Shown here: positions 43,801 to 58,635 of the stretch, piece by piece | Layout: each line of letters opens with the position of its first letter | Numbering within the stretch: the stretch's first letter is position 1 | From: Diphasiastrum complanatum | Taxonomy: Eukaryota > Streptophyta > Lycopodiopsida > Lycopodiales > Lycopodiaceae | DNA length: 64,000 bases | Assembly: GCA_029204225.1 (NCBI GenBank) | Contig: CM055096.1 | Location: 71,518,349-71,582,348, forward strand | Reading direction: 5' to 3' | Made by a program: the position numbers and the translations under genes | Notes under the pieces: model-generated | The model's input: the letters and a program-made list of their open reading frames with translations, nothing else | Told to the model about the DNA's origin: nothing | Databases searched by the model: none

Positions 43801-44773
43801 GGATGACATTATTTTAAGTGGAGGGAACAAGGAAGATATAGAAGATATCAAGAAAGCACTAAAAAAGGAATTTGAAGTGCATGATCTTGGTCTTTTGAGC
43901 TATATCTTAGGAATAGAAGTAATTAGAACTTCTCAAATCACTTTTATTTCACAAGAGAAGTATGCTATTTCTATTCTCAATAGATTTCATATGGTAGATG
44001 CAAATCCTATTGATACACCTATGGAATCACATGTAAAGCTAACTATAAGAGGTAATGAAAGATCCTTCGAGGACATTACTCTCTATAGGAAGCTAATAGG
44101 TTCTCTTATATATCTAACCATCACAAGACCTGATTTATCTTATTGTGTTGGTAGATTAAGCCAATTCATGCAAGATCCTAGCATAGAACATTGGAAACTA
44201 GGAAAGAGGATCTTGAGATACATCTCGGGAACAAAAGATTTTGGCATTGTTTATAGAGGATCATCACCTAACTTATTTGGTTTTTCAGATTCAGATTTTG
44301 CAGGAGACCTTATGGATAGAAAATCCATAAATGCACATGCTATTTTCATAGGTGATGGAGCTATCTCATGGATGTCGAAGAAACAAGCAACTATATCACT
44401 TTCTTCTAGTGAGGCCGAGTACAAAGCTTTGACATCATGCACAAAGGAGATGGTGTGGATCAAAAGGATGATTATGGAGCTTCACTTGCTGGATTTTTCA
44501 GAGAGTCCAATCATCTTTTGTGACAACCTTTCAGCCCAAAGTCTAGCAAGCAATCCGGTTTTCCATGCAAGGAGCAAACATATCGAGGTGGCTTACCATT
44601 TTGTGAGAGAACAAGTGTTGGCAAAAGAGATCAAGCTTGAACATGTCCCATCAAAGGAATGTGTGGCTGATATCTTTACCAAAGCATTGGGAAAGGACTT
44701 ATTTTTCAAGCATAGAACAAGTCTTGGTGTACTTTCTAAATCTATGCTAAAACTAGTTGAAGAGGGAGTGTGA
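40823..44773 (+). CDS. Intact Ty1/copia Gag-Pol polyprotein (1,316 aa)
   Basis: One uninterrupted frame with all domains in copia order. Gag covers about 1-235 (STWKVRMESLLEMN), zinc knuckle CFYCGVKGHFASDC at 245-258, and protease WWIDSGATSH with Asp306. GAG-pre-integrase WHKRMGH is at 438. Integrase has Asp503 (HSDIHG), Asp565 (RSDNGGEY) and Glu601 (GVAERKN), with exact D-35-E spacing. Reverse transcriptase runs to YVDDIILSG (Asp994-Asp995) and RNase H includes FSDSDFAGD near 1156. The start ATG lies about 600 bases after the primer-binding site; the stop overlaps the 3' LTR start by a few bases. With identical-looking LTRs and a clean target duplication this element looks able to move and recently inserted. 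Confidence 0.97.
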   Translation: MATNGGYMLESNDRLTSLNYSTWKVRMESLLEMNELMDIVVGVEERPLAPQEQLRYDKRAKKALHMIKMNVTNELIKEVGKCTSSSEAWEALKKVYESKSTSRVLTLRRQIFSCMQKKSENGHAFVLRVKALNDELACINDGINNEELVQVILNGLLDDHANLVQSYAIQKCLPSVGDLQEVLLAEEFRLQTRVGASSTSQGGEEEAMFSKGKFKGKGKSNWSKGQDQGEHSTFGKKKDRSKLKCFYCGVKGHFASDCFKKKRDQGEKQTNLTIDEGGDELLSNDAFVMSSCLLANHGDIDPWWIDSGATSHMTYHKEYFSSLMAFDGDRKVIYTANDGECTIKGIGTIPISLSTNRNIELKDVLLIPSITKNLLSVSQMLDKGFKVEFDGDACLIKKGCSIIAKGKRQGKLFKLDACVVANQVGCMANEQMSIQEVWHKRMGHLNYKALEVIAKKEVVRGLPKSLTCLNHVCEECALSKSHRLPYTRSISRSKMPFSLLHSDIHGVTTISNGGAKMYVTFIDDFSRFCWVYLLKSKDEVFDVFVKFKVAIETQFTTKIKCLRSDNGGEYISNKFKAFCDEHGIKREYTCPRTPQQNGVAERKNRTLCESAKAMRLNANLPKPFWSDALLCANFLCNRWPSVVLEGKTPFEALFGMKPNVKFLRTFGCICYFNITLDDRTKEDPSSRKGIFVGYSEVSKAYRIYVPSIKKVFTSRDVIFDESNIPKVVSSDDGVVATNVLDDNGVDDTLDVDVEEASSSQIPRRTPRHKVKPSRLTYDGKGKQVVDGSNYAFLTSFDVPSCVDEARQKEEWIQAMDLEFEALMKNNTWRLVELPKGKSAIGCKWIFKVKTNQDGSINKFKARLVAKGYAQEHGIDYEETFAPVAKMVSIRVIISLATLYGWDLWQLDISNAFLNGDLEEEVYMEQPESYVSHSKPNHVCFLQKSLYGLKQAPRSWYARLNSFLLSQNFTMSEYDHSLYFRISANDVTILLIYVDDIILSGGNKEDIEDIKKALKKEFEVHDLGLLSYILGIEVIRTSQITFISQEKYAISILNRFHMVDANPIDTPMESHVKLTIRGNERSFEDITLYRKLIGSLIYLTITRPDLSYCVGRLSQFMQDPSIEHWKLGKRILRYISGTKDFGIVYRGSSPNLFGFSDSDFAGDLMDRKSINAHAIFIGDGAISWMSKKQATISLSSSEAEYKALTSCTKEMVWIKRMIMELHLLDFSESPIIFCDNLSAQSLASNPVFHARSKHIEVAYHFVREQVLAKEIKLEHVPSKECVADIFTKALGKDLFFKHRTSLGVLSKSMLKLVEEGV
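44760..44768 (+). promoter_or_regulatory. Polypurine tract
   Basis: gaagagggag-like purine run abutting the 3' LTR start at 44,769; primes second-strand DNA synthesis in LTR retrotransposons. It lies inside the last codons of gag-pol. Confidence 0.9.
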
Positions 44774-45421
44774 AAAATTGTCAACTAGTAGTATTTTCCT
44801 AACTTGAGATTTTGTAGGCCTATGGCCAAATAAAAGTTAGAGATAGGTTCATACATGTATGTAGAGGCCCAAAGTATGTGTACACTACTTTTGAGGTCAC
44901 ATTAATTAGAGGAGGTCGAGTGTGGAGCTCTTCTATTGGCTCATAATTTGGTGCATTCCTATTTGACCAAATTTCTAGGTAGATGGGTGAATCCTATTGG
45001 ACCCCAATTTTAGCCTATCATAAGACAAGTGGCCAAGAGGCACTATGGCTGCTATAAATAGCCATCTCCACGAGTATGTACACATCTCATTTTCATTCTA
45101 TTGAATGAATGTTATGCTCTTTGAAGATCCATCTTCTTCTCTCTCACTTTTTTGTTCATATCTTGCATTCTAGCCACTAGAATTGTGATTTCTTTGTTGC
45201 TATGGCTTCACACGTGTGAAATGCAGGTTGTAGGCTCTGAAGTACGGACAGGGACAGCAAGTTTCTGTTTGTGGAAGCTTATGATCAGATCTTGATGTTT
45301 AGTTGATGTTTAGTATGCTTAACATCACAATTTCTATCATTTTTTCAATCTAGATGTGCATAACTTCCATGGCCAAGATCTTTATGAAACTTTAGCATCT
45401 TTTGGATCTGAGTTTTTCACA
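44769..45421 (+). mobile_element. 3' LTR of the young copia (653 bp)
   Basis: Same length, ends and apparently same sequence as the 5' LTR; its TATA box is at 45,053-45,060. The gag-pol stop lies just inside it. Followed by the second cctca target duplication at 45,422-45,426. Confidence 0.95.
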
Positions 45422-47334
45422 CCTCACTCCAACTATGAGATGTAGAAACCTCATAAAAGCAAGATGGTACATCAAGTAATGAAAGAGAAGCATAAGTGAG
45501 GATGTTGGAGTGGATACAACCTGAAACTTATCTCCCTTTACCATGAAAAATGAGCCATAAAGACTTGGCCATCCATCTTGAAGATCCCCTTGAATTGAGA
45601 TGTCTTGATCTCAGCCCCTTCCAAGGTTGAATGTTGATCTTCATAGAATATGACTTCTTTACTCTCAATCACTTTTGAAATAGAGAGTATAATGAGTTCA
45701 TGGGCCTCCTTGGTGGCCATGATCTTGGATCATTCATCCTCCTTGTTTCCAAGGGAATATGCGCAAAGCAAGAACCTCCAAAGGCACTATTGGTAATCAA
45801 TCTTAGGCTTCTTGAATGATACTTCATATGATGTATTTCCTCCAAGAGTTCCATCACTCCTCAAAGCTTTGATCTTCAATGAGAATTCCATCTCAACATA
45901 TGCTTTGAGTAATAGGAAATAATCATGCACCATAAATCTTGAAGAGAGAATATATAAACATGTGCATCTTGTGTGATCATCCTTCTTTGAAAGCTTGGAT
46001 TCATAAGCAACATCAAGATATTTTGCACTCTCTCTTGGATCCAATTTGTAGATGCCTTCATATATAGATCCATGTGCAAGGATCTCACCATCCTTCTTGA
46101 TCACACAATTGTCAATATGGAAATTGACATCAAGGCCACCATCAAGTAATTGGCCAACACTTATAAGATTCCTTGTAATCTTGGGAACAAAAAAAACCTT
46201 GTGAAGAGATAGAACTTTTGATGATGCAATCTTCAAGGGAATAGTCCCTACTCCTTCAATGTTGCACTCTTTATCACTTGCATCATATATGGACTTCTTG
46301 ATTCCTTCATAGATGAAAAGGAATCCTTGGAGCTACACATATGAGATGATGCTCCACTATCAATATACCAAGAGTCATCCTTCTTGAAGGTGGAAGAGGA
46401 GAAGCTTGAAACCATAAGAGAGCCTTCTCCATCACTTGCAATAAAGTTTTCTTTCTTATGGGAGATGTTGGCTTGCTTGAATTGGTTCTTCTTCTTGAAG
46501 CAATTGGTGGCATAGTGGCCTTTGTTGCCTCAAAAGAAGCACTTAACATTTTTTTTCTTCTTCTTTGAAGTAGAATATTGAGAGGAATCATCATCCTCTT
46601 CATCTTGGTCTTTTGATTTGTCCTTAGAGAAGTGTTGGTGTTGCTTTTTGCTCCTCTCTTTGTGCTTGGCAAATAAAATTTTGTCATCACCATTATGATT
46701 GAGTGTCAGTTTGTCCATCCTTAACCTCTCATCAATTGATGGAGTATAGGCAAAGTTTGGGTCAAACTATCTTTGGCACGTGTGAAACACTCAAAGAATC
46801 CACAAATCACTCTAATACAATGGAATTGTACTAAGAAACAACGTGGCTATGATCTCAAAAAGTTGACTAGATCTCAAATAGATGACAATGGCAAGCCTCT
46901 TCTTGAATTTTTTGGTCAAACTAGCAAGATATGATCAAACCAAATGTGTCCACATAGGTCTGGGTGCCCTATGTAACCCTCTTCAAAATCTTATAACTTT
47001 TTATTGGCTCCATTAAATGGATTGAAACAAATTGCTACAAAAACTAGACAACTTTAGCTTTCAAACAAGCTATCTAGCACCAAATTTGGATCTAACTTGG
47101 AAGAGAACTTTTCAAATGAATTTGGTTTTACTTCACACATGCCTGAGCGCTGAATTGTGTACAATACTTGAAATGATTCAATCATTATGATAATGAACCC
47201 TCTTGATCCAAATTTCCTTCAGATAGCGTGGGAGATGCAATCAACACTCTCTAGATCTTGATTTTCATGAAAATTTTGAAACTATGGATGATAGATGCAT
47301 CAAAAGCTTAGGTAGGCTCTGATACCATGTGAAG
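45422..47334 (-). pseudogene. Old copia derivative, gag/protease portion (right of nested insertion)
   Basis: Minus strand. 46,718-46,530 carries late gag and the zinc-knuckle approach (MDKLTLNHNGDDKILFA). Around 46,350-46,410 is protease sequence (DSWYIDSGASSH), and 46,236-45,787 the linker and a deleted integrase (KITRNLISVGQLLDGGLDVN, LKIKALRSDGT). 45,780-45,540 has FGGSCFAHIPLETRR and SKEVIFYED, integrase C-terminal landmarks. Internal deletions have removed most of the integrase core and the reverse transcriptase. A primer-binding site (tggtatcagagcctacc, reverse strand) ends at 47,334. Confidence 0.8.
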
Positions 47335-47740
47335 ATTCACACATGTGGGAATGTCCTAATGTGTGAAATTGATCTCCTAAGCTTTGTTCATGAACTATAG
47401 ATCACCTATTGATTGAAATCCAAGATCAATGACAAGATCCAAGGCAAAAAGACCATTCTACATGCATTCATTCCAAGAGGTGTTTCACATGTTTGGAAGA
47501 CTTCATGAAATAAACTAAGTTTCAAAAAGCTCCTCTCCTCAGGTAGAGAGAAGAAATACCACTTTTGGGCTCATCTAGAGAGAGAAGGCAATACAAGCAA
47601 AATTGGCAAGTCTCCAAATTGACTCAAAAACCCACGTTAGATTATGATAGAAAATCAAAGTACATATAGAACTTGTGGAGATCCATGCTACAATCCTTCA
47701 CCCTCAATTTAGGAATTAGAACTACTTTGGAAAGGGGTCC
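47335..47740 (-). mobile_element. 5' LTR of the old copia derivative, outer end lost
   Basis: Begins after the primer-binding site with the LTR end TGTGAAGATTCACACATGTG (plus-strand orientation) and resembles the LTRs at 18,646-19,377 and 49,640-50,335 (gcattcattccaag, ctcctctcctcaggtagaga). Similarity stops near 47,730 where TNP2 sequence starts. Confidence 0.65.
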
Positions 47741-48090
47741 AATGCTACGACATCTCACGTCTGCCCCAAGAAAGAAATTTTACGATGCATGCCATTTTAA
47801 TGTGGACAATGCATGACTATCCAGGATTGGGTGATTGTTCAAGTAATTTCATTTCAAAAATGCCTATTTGTTAATAATTTTGTGTTATTGTACTGTGGAA
47901 CATGCTTATGTTTATTTGTTTGAATTTATTAGGCTTTACAACTTCTGGATATCTTGTGTGTCTCATTTGTGGACCAAATCTTGATAGTCGACACTCATGC
48001 CATTTGAAAAAAGTTGTATATAAAAATCATCGAAAATATTTGCTTGAAGGTCATCCATTCAAGAATACACAAAAAGGAGGATTTGGTTGA
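47728..48090 (+). pseudogene. CACTA (En/Spm) TNP2 transposase fragment, two exons
   Basis: Exon 1, about 47,728-47,838, reads GVQCYDISRLPQERNFTMHA and ILMWTMHDYPGLGDCS. An intron from gtaatttc to tttattag (47,839-47,932) follows. Exon 2 reads TSGYLVCLICGPNLDSRHSC and VYKNHRKYLLEGHPFK. This matches the plant TNP2 family (GVQTYDA..ENFTLRA, LMWTINDFPAYGNLSG, LACPIC, CYMGHRRFL..HPFR). The cleaved pieces on both sides are absent, so it is an internal fragment at the edge of a copia LTR. Confidence 0.72.
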
Positions 48091-48416
48091 AGACAAGAGA
48101 CAAGAAATCCTCCAACAAAAATGTCAGTGGCAGATTGGCACAAACTTTCGATCCCTCCAACATCATCTGTAGCCACACTACCTCATTCGCCACCTTTGAA
48201 GTTGTGACACGTATTAAGATTCACAAGAGGATTGAGCCACCAAGGTTTGTTTTTTGCATATCCAGCCAATTGCAGCTCTGCACCCTATGGTACATCCTCT
48301 AGTAATGGACTTGTTGTCATCTTTGCAGCTTGCCCAGCTCGCATCACTGTAGTGGTGCATCTCGAATTCTTTTTTTTTGTTTTTAGCTCTATAGGTTAAT
48401 CCAATATTCTGGGTAC
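48091..48416. other. No gene seen
   Basis: Mixed sequence between the TNP2 fragment and a minus-strand copia; a short plus-strand frame at 48,087-48,302 has no recognisable motif. Confidence 0.3.
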
Positions 48417-49600
48417 CCTTCAGATACTGTAGGATTCATTTGGCCATTTTCCAATGTGCCATGCCAAGATTTGAAGAGAATTGGCTCAATGCGTAAACAG
48501 AGAAAGCCATATCGGGCCTGGTATAAATTGTGAGGTACATCAGACTACCGATTAGGTTTTGGTAGGGTATACTTGCCATCTTCAATTCTTCCTCTTCCGT
48601 TTTTGGACAATCCTGCTTCGTGAGCTTGGCTCCAGCTATCATTGGTGTAGCCTTCTCTTTGCAGTCCATCATGTGATACTGCTTTAGCACTTTTCTGGCA
48701 TATTCTGACTGACTCAAGTGCATTTCACCCTTTGTTCGATCTCTTCTAATCTCCAGCCCTATGCATTTCGTTGCTTTTCCCAGATTTGTGATTTCGTAAC
48801 TTTCAAAAATCTGACTCTTCGTGTATTTGATCAGCATCAAGAAATTTTTTATTATTAGCGAATCATCCACGAAAATGGTCAGTATCACAAAATCTTTTCC
48901 TACCCTTTTTATGTATACATTACAGTCCGATTGTATAGGATTGAAGTCTAGAGACTTCAGAAGACCATCAAGTCTTTTATACCAGGCGAATGGATTTTGA
49001 TGTTGCTTGTCTTTTTTACAGGCTTCGTAGAACTCAGTTTCGAGCCTTGAAATCTTGAGACCTGTGAGAATGTCCTTTCTGCTCATGTCATACAGGCTCC
49101 ACATGTTCACATGATACATTCTCCTATGCCAGAGCTGATCTTCATTTTTTATGCATTTCATATGCTATCAGAGTTGTTGATTATTTTGTCTTGGTAGAGG
49201 TTTCCTTCTTTGCATCCGACCTTCAGCAACTTGTTTGTCATCTTCTCGACCGTCGAAAACTCAAATGTCAAGATCTGCCATCTTGGAAATAGATAGCAGA
49301 TTTTTTTCTGAGTGAGGGCACATAGAGTGCTCTTGGCAGCTCTCCTTGGCCTGACAGTGTTCGCAACTATAGAGTGCCGATGCCTTTGACATCGTGTCTG
49401 CTCCCATCACCTAGAATCACTGCTCTATTGTTTTTGAGCTCTCTAAAGTCAATCAAGATCTTCTTGTTGCAGGTAATGTGTGATGTTGCTCCTGAATCAA
49501 TGACTACATCAATCGCAGTCGTGTTTAGTGTAGCTCGTTGAAGCTTCATCAAGTATCGTGAAGGCTTCGTCACCTCTATCAGCATCCTTTGATGACTCTG
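48417..49600 (-). pseudogene. Internally deleted Ty1/copia: protease, GAG-pre, reverse transcriptase
   Basis: Minus strand. 49,585-49,367 is protease (VVIDSGATSHITC). The frame 49161-48436 starts in GAG-pre-integrase (LWHRRMYHVNMWSLYDMSRK) and passes in frame into reverse transcriptase (NPFAWYKRLDGLLKSLDFNP, ILTIFVDDSLIIKN with the Asp pair, NLIGSLMYLTIYTRPDMAF). The whole integrase and the first half of reverse transcriptase are missing, and no stop was introduced. RNase H and LTRs are absent. Confidence 0.85.
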
Positions 49601-49639
49601 TTGTGAAGAATTGAAAAAGATTATCTATGTTAGATATAG

Positions 49640-50335
49640 GGGTCTTATGTTTTTATATCAAGCATCTAGATGTAGGATGTTGATAGGAACAAATTTGGCA
49701 TAGATGGCAAATTATGCATTTCCACTTGTAATGCCACTATTGAGCCAAAATAGAGTAAGAGGCTAAACTCGTGCCAATTAGAGTGTATAAAAGTGTAATG
49801 CTTTTTTCTGATGAATTTTAAGAGGTCCAATAGGATTTAGAGGTGGAACCATGTGAGGTCCAATAGGAATTTGAGGTGTGCTTGGATATAGTCCAATAGA
49901 ATTAAGAGGTGCATGGATCAATGGTCCAATAGGATTAAGAGGTGACAAAGTGTGGTCCAATCATAGTTAAGCATAGTGGTAGCTCGTGGATCTACTAGTT
50001 TCATTGTACTCCTCATTTTGGATCTAATTGAATTGGTGATTGTGTGGATTTTGAGTGTCATTGGATTTCTAGCTTTCTCTCTCTACCCGAGAGCTCATGA
50101 TGGTTTTTCTCTCTCTACCCGAGGAGAGCAGCTTGTTTTTACTTAAAATAATGTTTGAATACTTCCCACACGTGTGAGTGAGAGTTGGAAGTGATTGAAT
50201 GCATGTAGTAGTGTGTTTTTGCCATAGATTCAAAGATAGATCTTGAATCTCAATCTACTCTTGATCTTGGTGCATCTACACACCTTAGGAGATCACAAGT
50301 ACATGTTGTGGATAGTCCACACGTGTGAAATCAAC
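49640..50335 (+). mobile_element. 5' LTR of plus-strand copia derivative (left edge approximate)
   Basis: Matches the reverse complement of 18,646-19,377, with repeated aggtccaatagga words, CT-rich ctctctctacccgag blocks and the end cacacgtgtgaaatcaaca. A primer-binding site, tggtattagagc (one mismatch to the usual), follows at 50,336. The LTR start TGTGAGAAATTGG seen in the 19-kb copy is not present, so the left edge is truncated. Confidence 0.75.
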
Positions 50336-53086
50336 ATGGTATTAGAGCCTACCTAAGGTTACCATGCATTTTGATCCATTTAAGTGAAAACTATTTATCA
50401 ATCTTGAGCTAGAAATTGTCAAGGTCCATTTTCCTAGCTATCTTGTTCAAGTTTGGATCAAAAGAGATCAAAAGGACATTGATTGGGTCTGTACGGAATC
50501 AAGTGCTCAGACACGTGTGAGGAACATCCAATTTCAGTTTGGAAGTTCTCTCTTATGCTTGATCCATTTATCTTGCTTGATAGCTTGTTTTGAAGCTATT
50601 TATGTCTAGTTTATGATGCAATCAGTTTCATTCCATTTGGTTGAGCCAATCAGAAGTTATAAGCTTTTGAAGAGGGTTAGGTAGGGAACCTAGACCTGGG
50701 TGGACACATTTGGTTTGGTCAAGAGATTGCCTGGTTGATCCAAAATCACAATTGTATGCTTACCAATCTCATCTATATGTGATCTAGGCACTGTTTTGAG
50801 ATCTTAGCCATTTTATTTCATGCAATATCATTGTATTTGAGTCAAATTTGGTTTCTTAGTGTACTTCACACGTGCTAAGAGTGTTTGATCCTAACTTTGT
50901 CCATACTCTATCATTTGATGTGAAATAGATCTTGTTTTAGAGAGATTTTTGTAGCTAGTGAGAATCAATTCACAAATAGTTGCAAGATCTTTCATAGGAG
51001 GAGTACTCTATTATTGGATCCTATTGAGAGTGTGTAGCAACATTTATTGCTCATCATTTGAGTTTTCTTCACTTCAAATGTCTTCAATGGGTTCATCCTT
51101 GTTGGAACCAAGTGAAAGATTGTTCACTTCAAACTATTCAATTTAGAAAATGAGGATGGAGTCCATCTTGATCCTTCAAGATGTGATGGACATAGTTCTT
51201 GGCCTTGAAGAAGAACCACAAGTTCTTCAAGAGGTTCAAAAATACAAAAAGAGAGCTAGGATGGCTCTCCACTACATTAAGATGAATATCTCTAATGAGA
51301 TATTGAGGGAGATAGGTACTTGTACAATAGCCAAAGAAGCTTGGGATTGTCTCAAGACTATCTATGAGGCTAAGAATACCTCTAGGCTTCTCACTCTTAG
51401 GAATCAAATCTTTCAAAGTAGCCAAAAGAGTGATGAGAGTGCATCTAGTTATGTTTTGAGAGTAAAAGATATTCATAGATAACTTGCTTGTATTGGTGAT
51501 TCCATCAATCAAAATGAGCTAGTTCAAGTCATTCTCAATGGCTTGATAAGTGAATTTGATGACCTTGTCCAATCCTATGCCATTATGGAGGAGCTACCAA
51601 GTTTGGAGGCTTTCCAAAGTGTGCTAATTTCAGAAGAATCAAGACAAGAGTACAAACTCTTGAGGATGGACAAGCTCTCTCTCAATCATAATGATGGCAA
51701 AGCTCTCTTTGCCAAGGATAAGCACAAAGGGAGGAGCAAGAACCAACATCAACAATCCTCAAGCAAGGACAAAGTCAAATCCAAAGACAAAGATGAGGAG
51801 GAAGATGATTCCTCTAATTCGTCATCATCCAAGCTCAAGAAGAAGAAGATCAAGTGCTTTTATTATGGCAAGAAAGGCGATTATGCCACCAATTGCTTCA
51901 AGAAGAAGAATCAACTCAAGGAAGCCAACATTACCAATGAGAAGGAAGACACTATTGCAAGTGATGGAGAGGGATCTTTTATGGTCTCTAGTTTCTCATC
52001 TACTCCTTTCAAGAAGGACGGCCTATGGTATATTGATAGTGGAGCCTCTTCAGAATGTCCTATTGAAGGCATAGGCAACATTCTCTTGAAGCTTGCATCC
52101 TCTAAAGTTCTTTCTCTCTCTAAAGTTCTTTATGTACCTAAGCTTACTAAGAATCTTATTAGTGTTGGCCAATTGCTTGATAATGGCCTTGATGTAAAAT
52201 TCAATGTTGATACTTGCACTATCAAGAAGAATGATGAGATACTTGCATTAGGATCTAGATTTGGAGGCATCTATAAACTAGATCCAAATGAGTATGTGAA
52301 TGCTTGTAATGTTGCTCTTGTGAACAAGCTCTCTGTGAAGGAATTATGGCATAGGAGGTTGGGACATCCCAACTACAAATCCATGGTCTCGATGATCAAA
52401 GAAGCCAAAGCTATTGGCTTGCCAAAGTCATTCTCCAAGAAGATCAAGCCTTTGCTATTGCTAAATCTCACAAAAGGCCATTTACAAGATCTTCTATCAA
52501 AAGCAAGCATCTTTTGGAGTTAATCCACTCGAATGTGCATTTCTCATCAACTACAAGCAAGGGAGGAGCCACTTGTTTTGTTACTTTCATTGATGATTTC
52601 ACAAGATTCACTTGGATATATCTTCTTGCTTCTAAATCTATGGTGTTTGATCATTTCCTTATTTTCAAAGCTTATGTAGAGAAGCAATTCTCATTCAAGA
52701 TTAAAGCTCTTAGAAGTGATGGAGGTGGTGAATATATCTCCAATAAATTTCATGATTTTTGTGAGCTTGAAGGCATCAAAAGAGAGTTCTCTTGTGCCTA
52801 CTCTCCATCTCAAAGTGGAGTGGCCGAGAGAAAGAATAGATCTCTATGTGAATGTGCAAAATCTATGAGAATTGAGGCATCTTTGCCCAAAGATTTTCGG
52901 GGAGAAGCCATTAATTGTGCAAATTATCTTTGCAATAGGCTCCCACATATAGCTCTTGGAGAAAAGTCACCATATGAAATCTTATATTTGAAGAAGCCTA
53001 AGGTTGATCACCTTAGAGTTTTTGGATGCATATGCTTTGCCCATATTCCCTTGGAAACAAGGAAGAAGGAAGATCCTAGTGCATGA
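50336..53086 (+). pseudogene. Ty1/copia gag, protease and integrase, 3'-truncated
   Basis: After a leader of about 740 bases, gag starts near 51,078 (MSSMGSSLLEPSERLFTSNY) and is interrupted by a TAG at 51,144 and a TAA near 51,481. The zinc knuckle is degenerate (CFYYGKKGDYATNC, one Cys replaced). Protease is WYIDSGASSE and the linker LTKNLISVGQLLDNGLDVKF. Integrase from 52,514 has HSNVHF where the first catalytic Asp should be, then RSDGGGEY and GVAERKN, so one catalytic residue is lost. Similarity ends at about 53,086 (AHIPLETRKKED) before reverse transcriptase. Confidence 0.9.
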
Positions 53087-53400
53087 AAAGGGATCATGGT
53101 CATGCATGGTGGAATAAACTATCTTCCTCTTTCACAATGCATGACTACGCCTATTAATTTTAAACAATAGTGATAAAAATCATGTTTAACTTATAGTAAC
53201 TAACTTTGAAGTCGCTAGTACTATAGTGACTACGTAGCCAAACAATTAAGCATCGAAAATTATCAAACAAATAATTAGTCATGAATTGTTCGAGAATTAG
53301 TCGTGTAGAAATACAGAAACACATACATTCTGAGACGAAAACTGAACGCAATAAAGGATAGTATTGATTCAATATGAAAAACGTAACAAAAGTAAATGAG
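53087..53400. other. Junction region, no gene seen
   Basis: Joins the truncated integrase to the LTR of the next element; AT-rich with no supported features. Confidence 0.3.
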
Positions 53401-54194
53401 TACAATAAGTTGCGGATCGAAATTGTATACTCTATGCTATCTCTGAGCAACTAAAATGATTAAGCGCAATGCTGATAAGCAGTAGTGCAATAGAAATCTC
53501 TAAAACAACTCTAAGAAGTGAGCTAGAATACTCAGGAGTGTTCAAGCTCACAGGCTTGAGAGAGAGAGAGAGCTAACTATTCAAATGCTTCTAATAATCT
53601 TGATAATCATGAAACTGTATAACTATGAACAGCTATTTATACTAAGAAATTAGGCCGTGAGTTGCGATCATCAGTTGGTTGGTGATTCAGCTGACATCCA
53701 TTCGGTCCTTGTCATTGATTGCTGATAAGCGGTGAAATTGGCCGTAAACATTCTGTCTGCATAAATGAACCAAAATTGTAGCTCTACAAAAATGAACTAA
53801 AATAGCAACAGATGACACTGTAGGATTTTTCGCAAAAAAGGAAAAAAATGAGGTGCCCTTAAGTTTTATTTTAGGGTTGCCCCACACTTTGCCAGAGTCA
53901 TTTCCTTAACATTTGAGGCTCTTTGGAAAGGCAAAAAATGTGACACTATGATTTTACAAGAGATTTCTATCAAGCAAAAAATGAGAAAAAGGAGACACTA
54001 CATTTTTCAACAGCATTCTTGACAGGCAAAAAAGAAGATACTATCGTAAACTCCGTGTAATTCTACAGATTGTGCAAAAACACTTGTAATTCTGCAGATT
54101 GTATAAATACACGAAAAAAACCACAAAACTGGATAAACAATGAATGAAGGTTAAAACCGATTAGTCGATTGATAAGAAGGAGAATAATCCAACA
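53401..54194 (-). mobile_element. 3' LTR of minus-strand copia (outer edge uncertain)
   Basis: On the minus strand a purine tract (aagggggag, about 54,195-54,205) precedes the LTR start TGTTGGATTATTCTCC at 54,194. A TATA box (tatttata on the plus strand, about 53,633) lies where an LTR promoter would. The outer edge was not defined and could be anywhere from 53,150 to 53,450. Confidence 0.6.
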
Positions 54195-58190
<3,996 letters not shown>

Positions 58191-58239
58191 TGCAAAGGTA
58201 GCGCAAAAATGGAGCTCGCAAGAGGAAATATGAACACAG

Positions 58240-58635
58240 TGTTGGAATCCGACATTCATAGGGTCCGTCAAAATCCGACATGCCTTTTAGAAGCCAAAAT
58301 GTCCCGTCATCGACACGGATTGCTAATCTGGCTATCGAAATCTGACACACTTAAAATTGTGTTGGATTCCAACATCCAACTAGGATGCCACCTCAATGAA
58401 AGTTTGCCACATGGCATGCATGTCGAATGTCAGAATCCGTCAGATATTGAATTTGTCGAATTCCGACATCCAATTTAAAACTATATTCCTGCCAGCTACC
58501 GGAGGCAACCGAAGTTTTTTTTTACGGGGGATTGACATGGATGTCATATACCGACATGTCATATTTTGACATTTTATGGGATTTTCCAAAATCCGTTGCA
58601 ACCACATGTTGGAATGAGCGCGTTTTGTAGTAGTG
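58240..58635 (+). mobile_element. CACTA-type 3' terminus with subterminal repeats
   Basis: The sequence ends gcgttttgtagtagtg at 58,635, i.e. CACTACTACAAAACGC read inward, a standard CACTA end. The 400 bases before it carry repeats of aatccgacat or its variants in both orientations (about 58,250, 58,273, 58,336, 58,362, 58,432, 58,456, 58,548), as CACTA subterminal regions do. The matching left end was not found. It is inserted in, or abuts, a minus-strand copia remnant. Confidence 0.6.

Noticed and set aside
48087-48302. Open frame following the TNP2 fragment
   Set aside because: Different frame from the TNP2 exon and no TNP2-like motif; not supported as a continuation.
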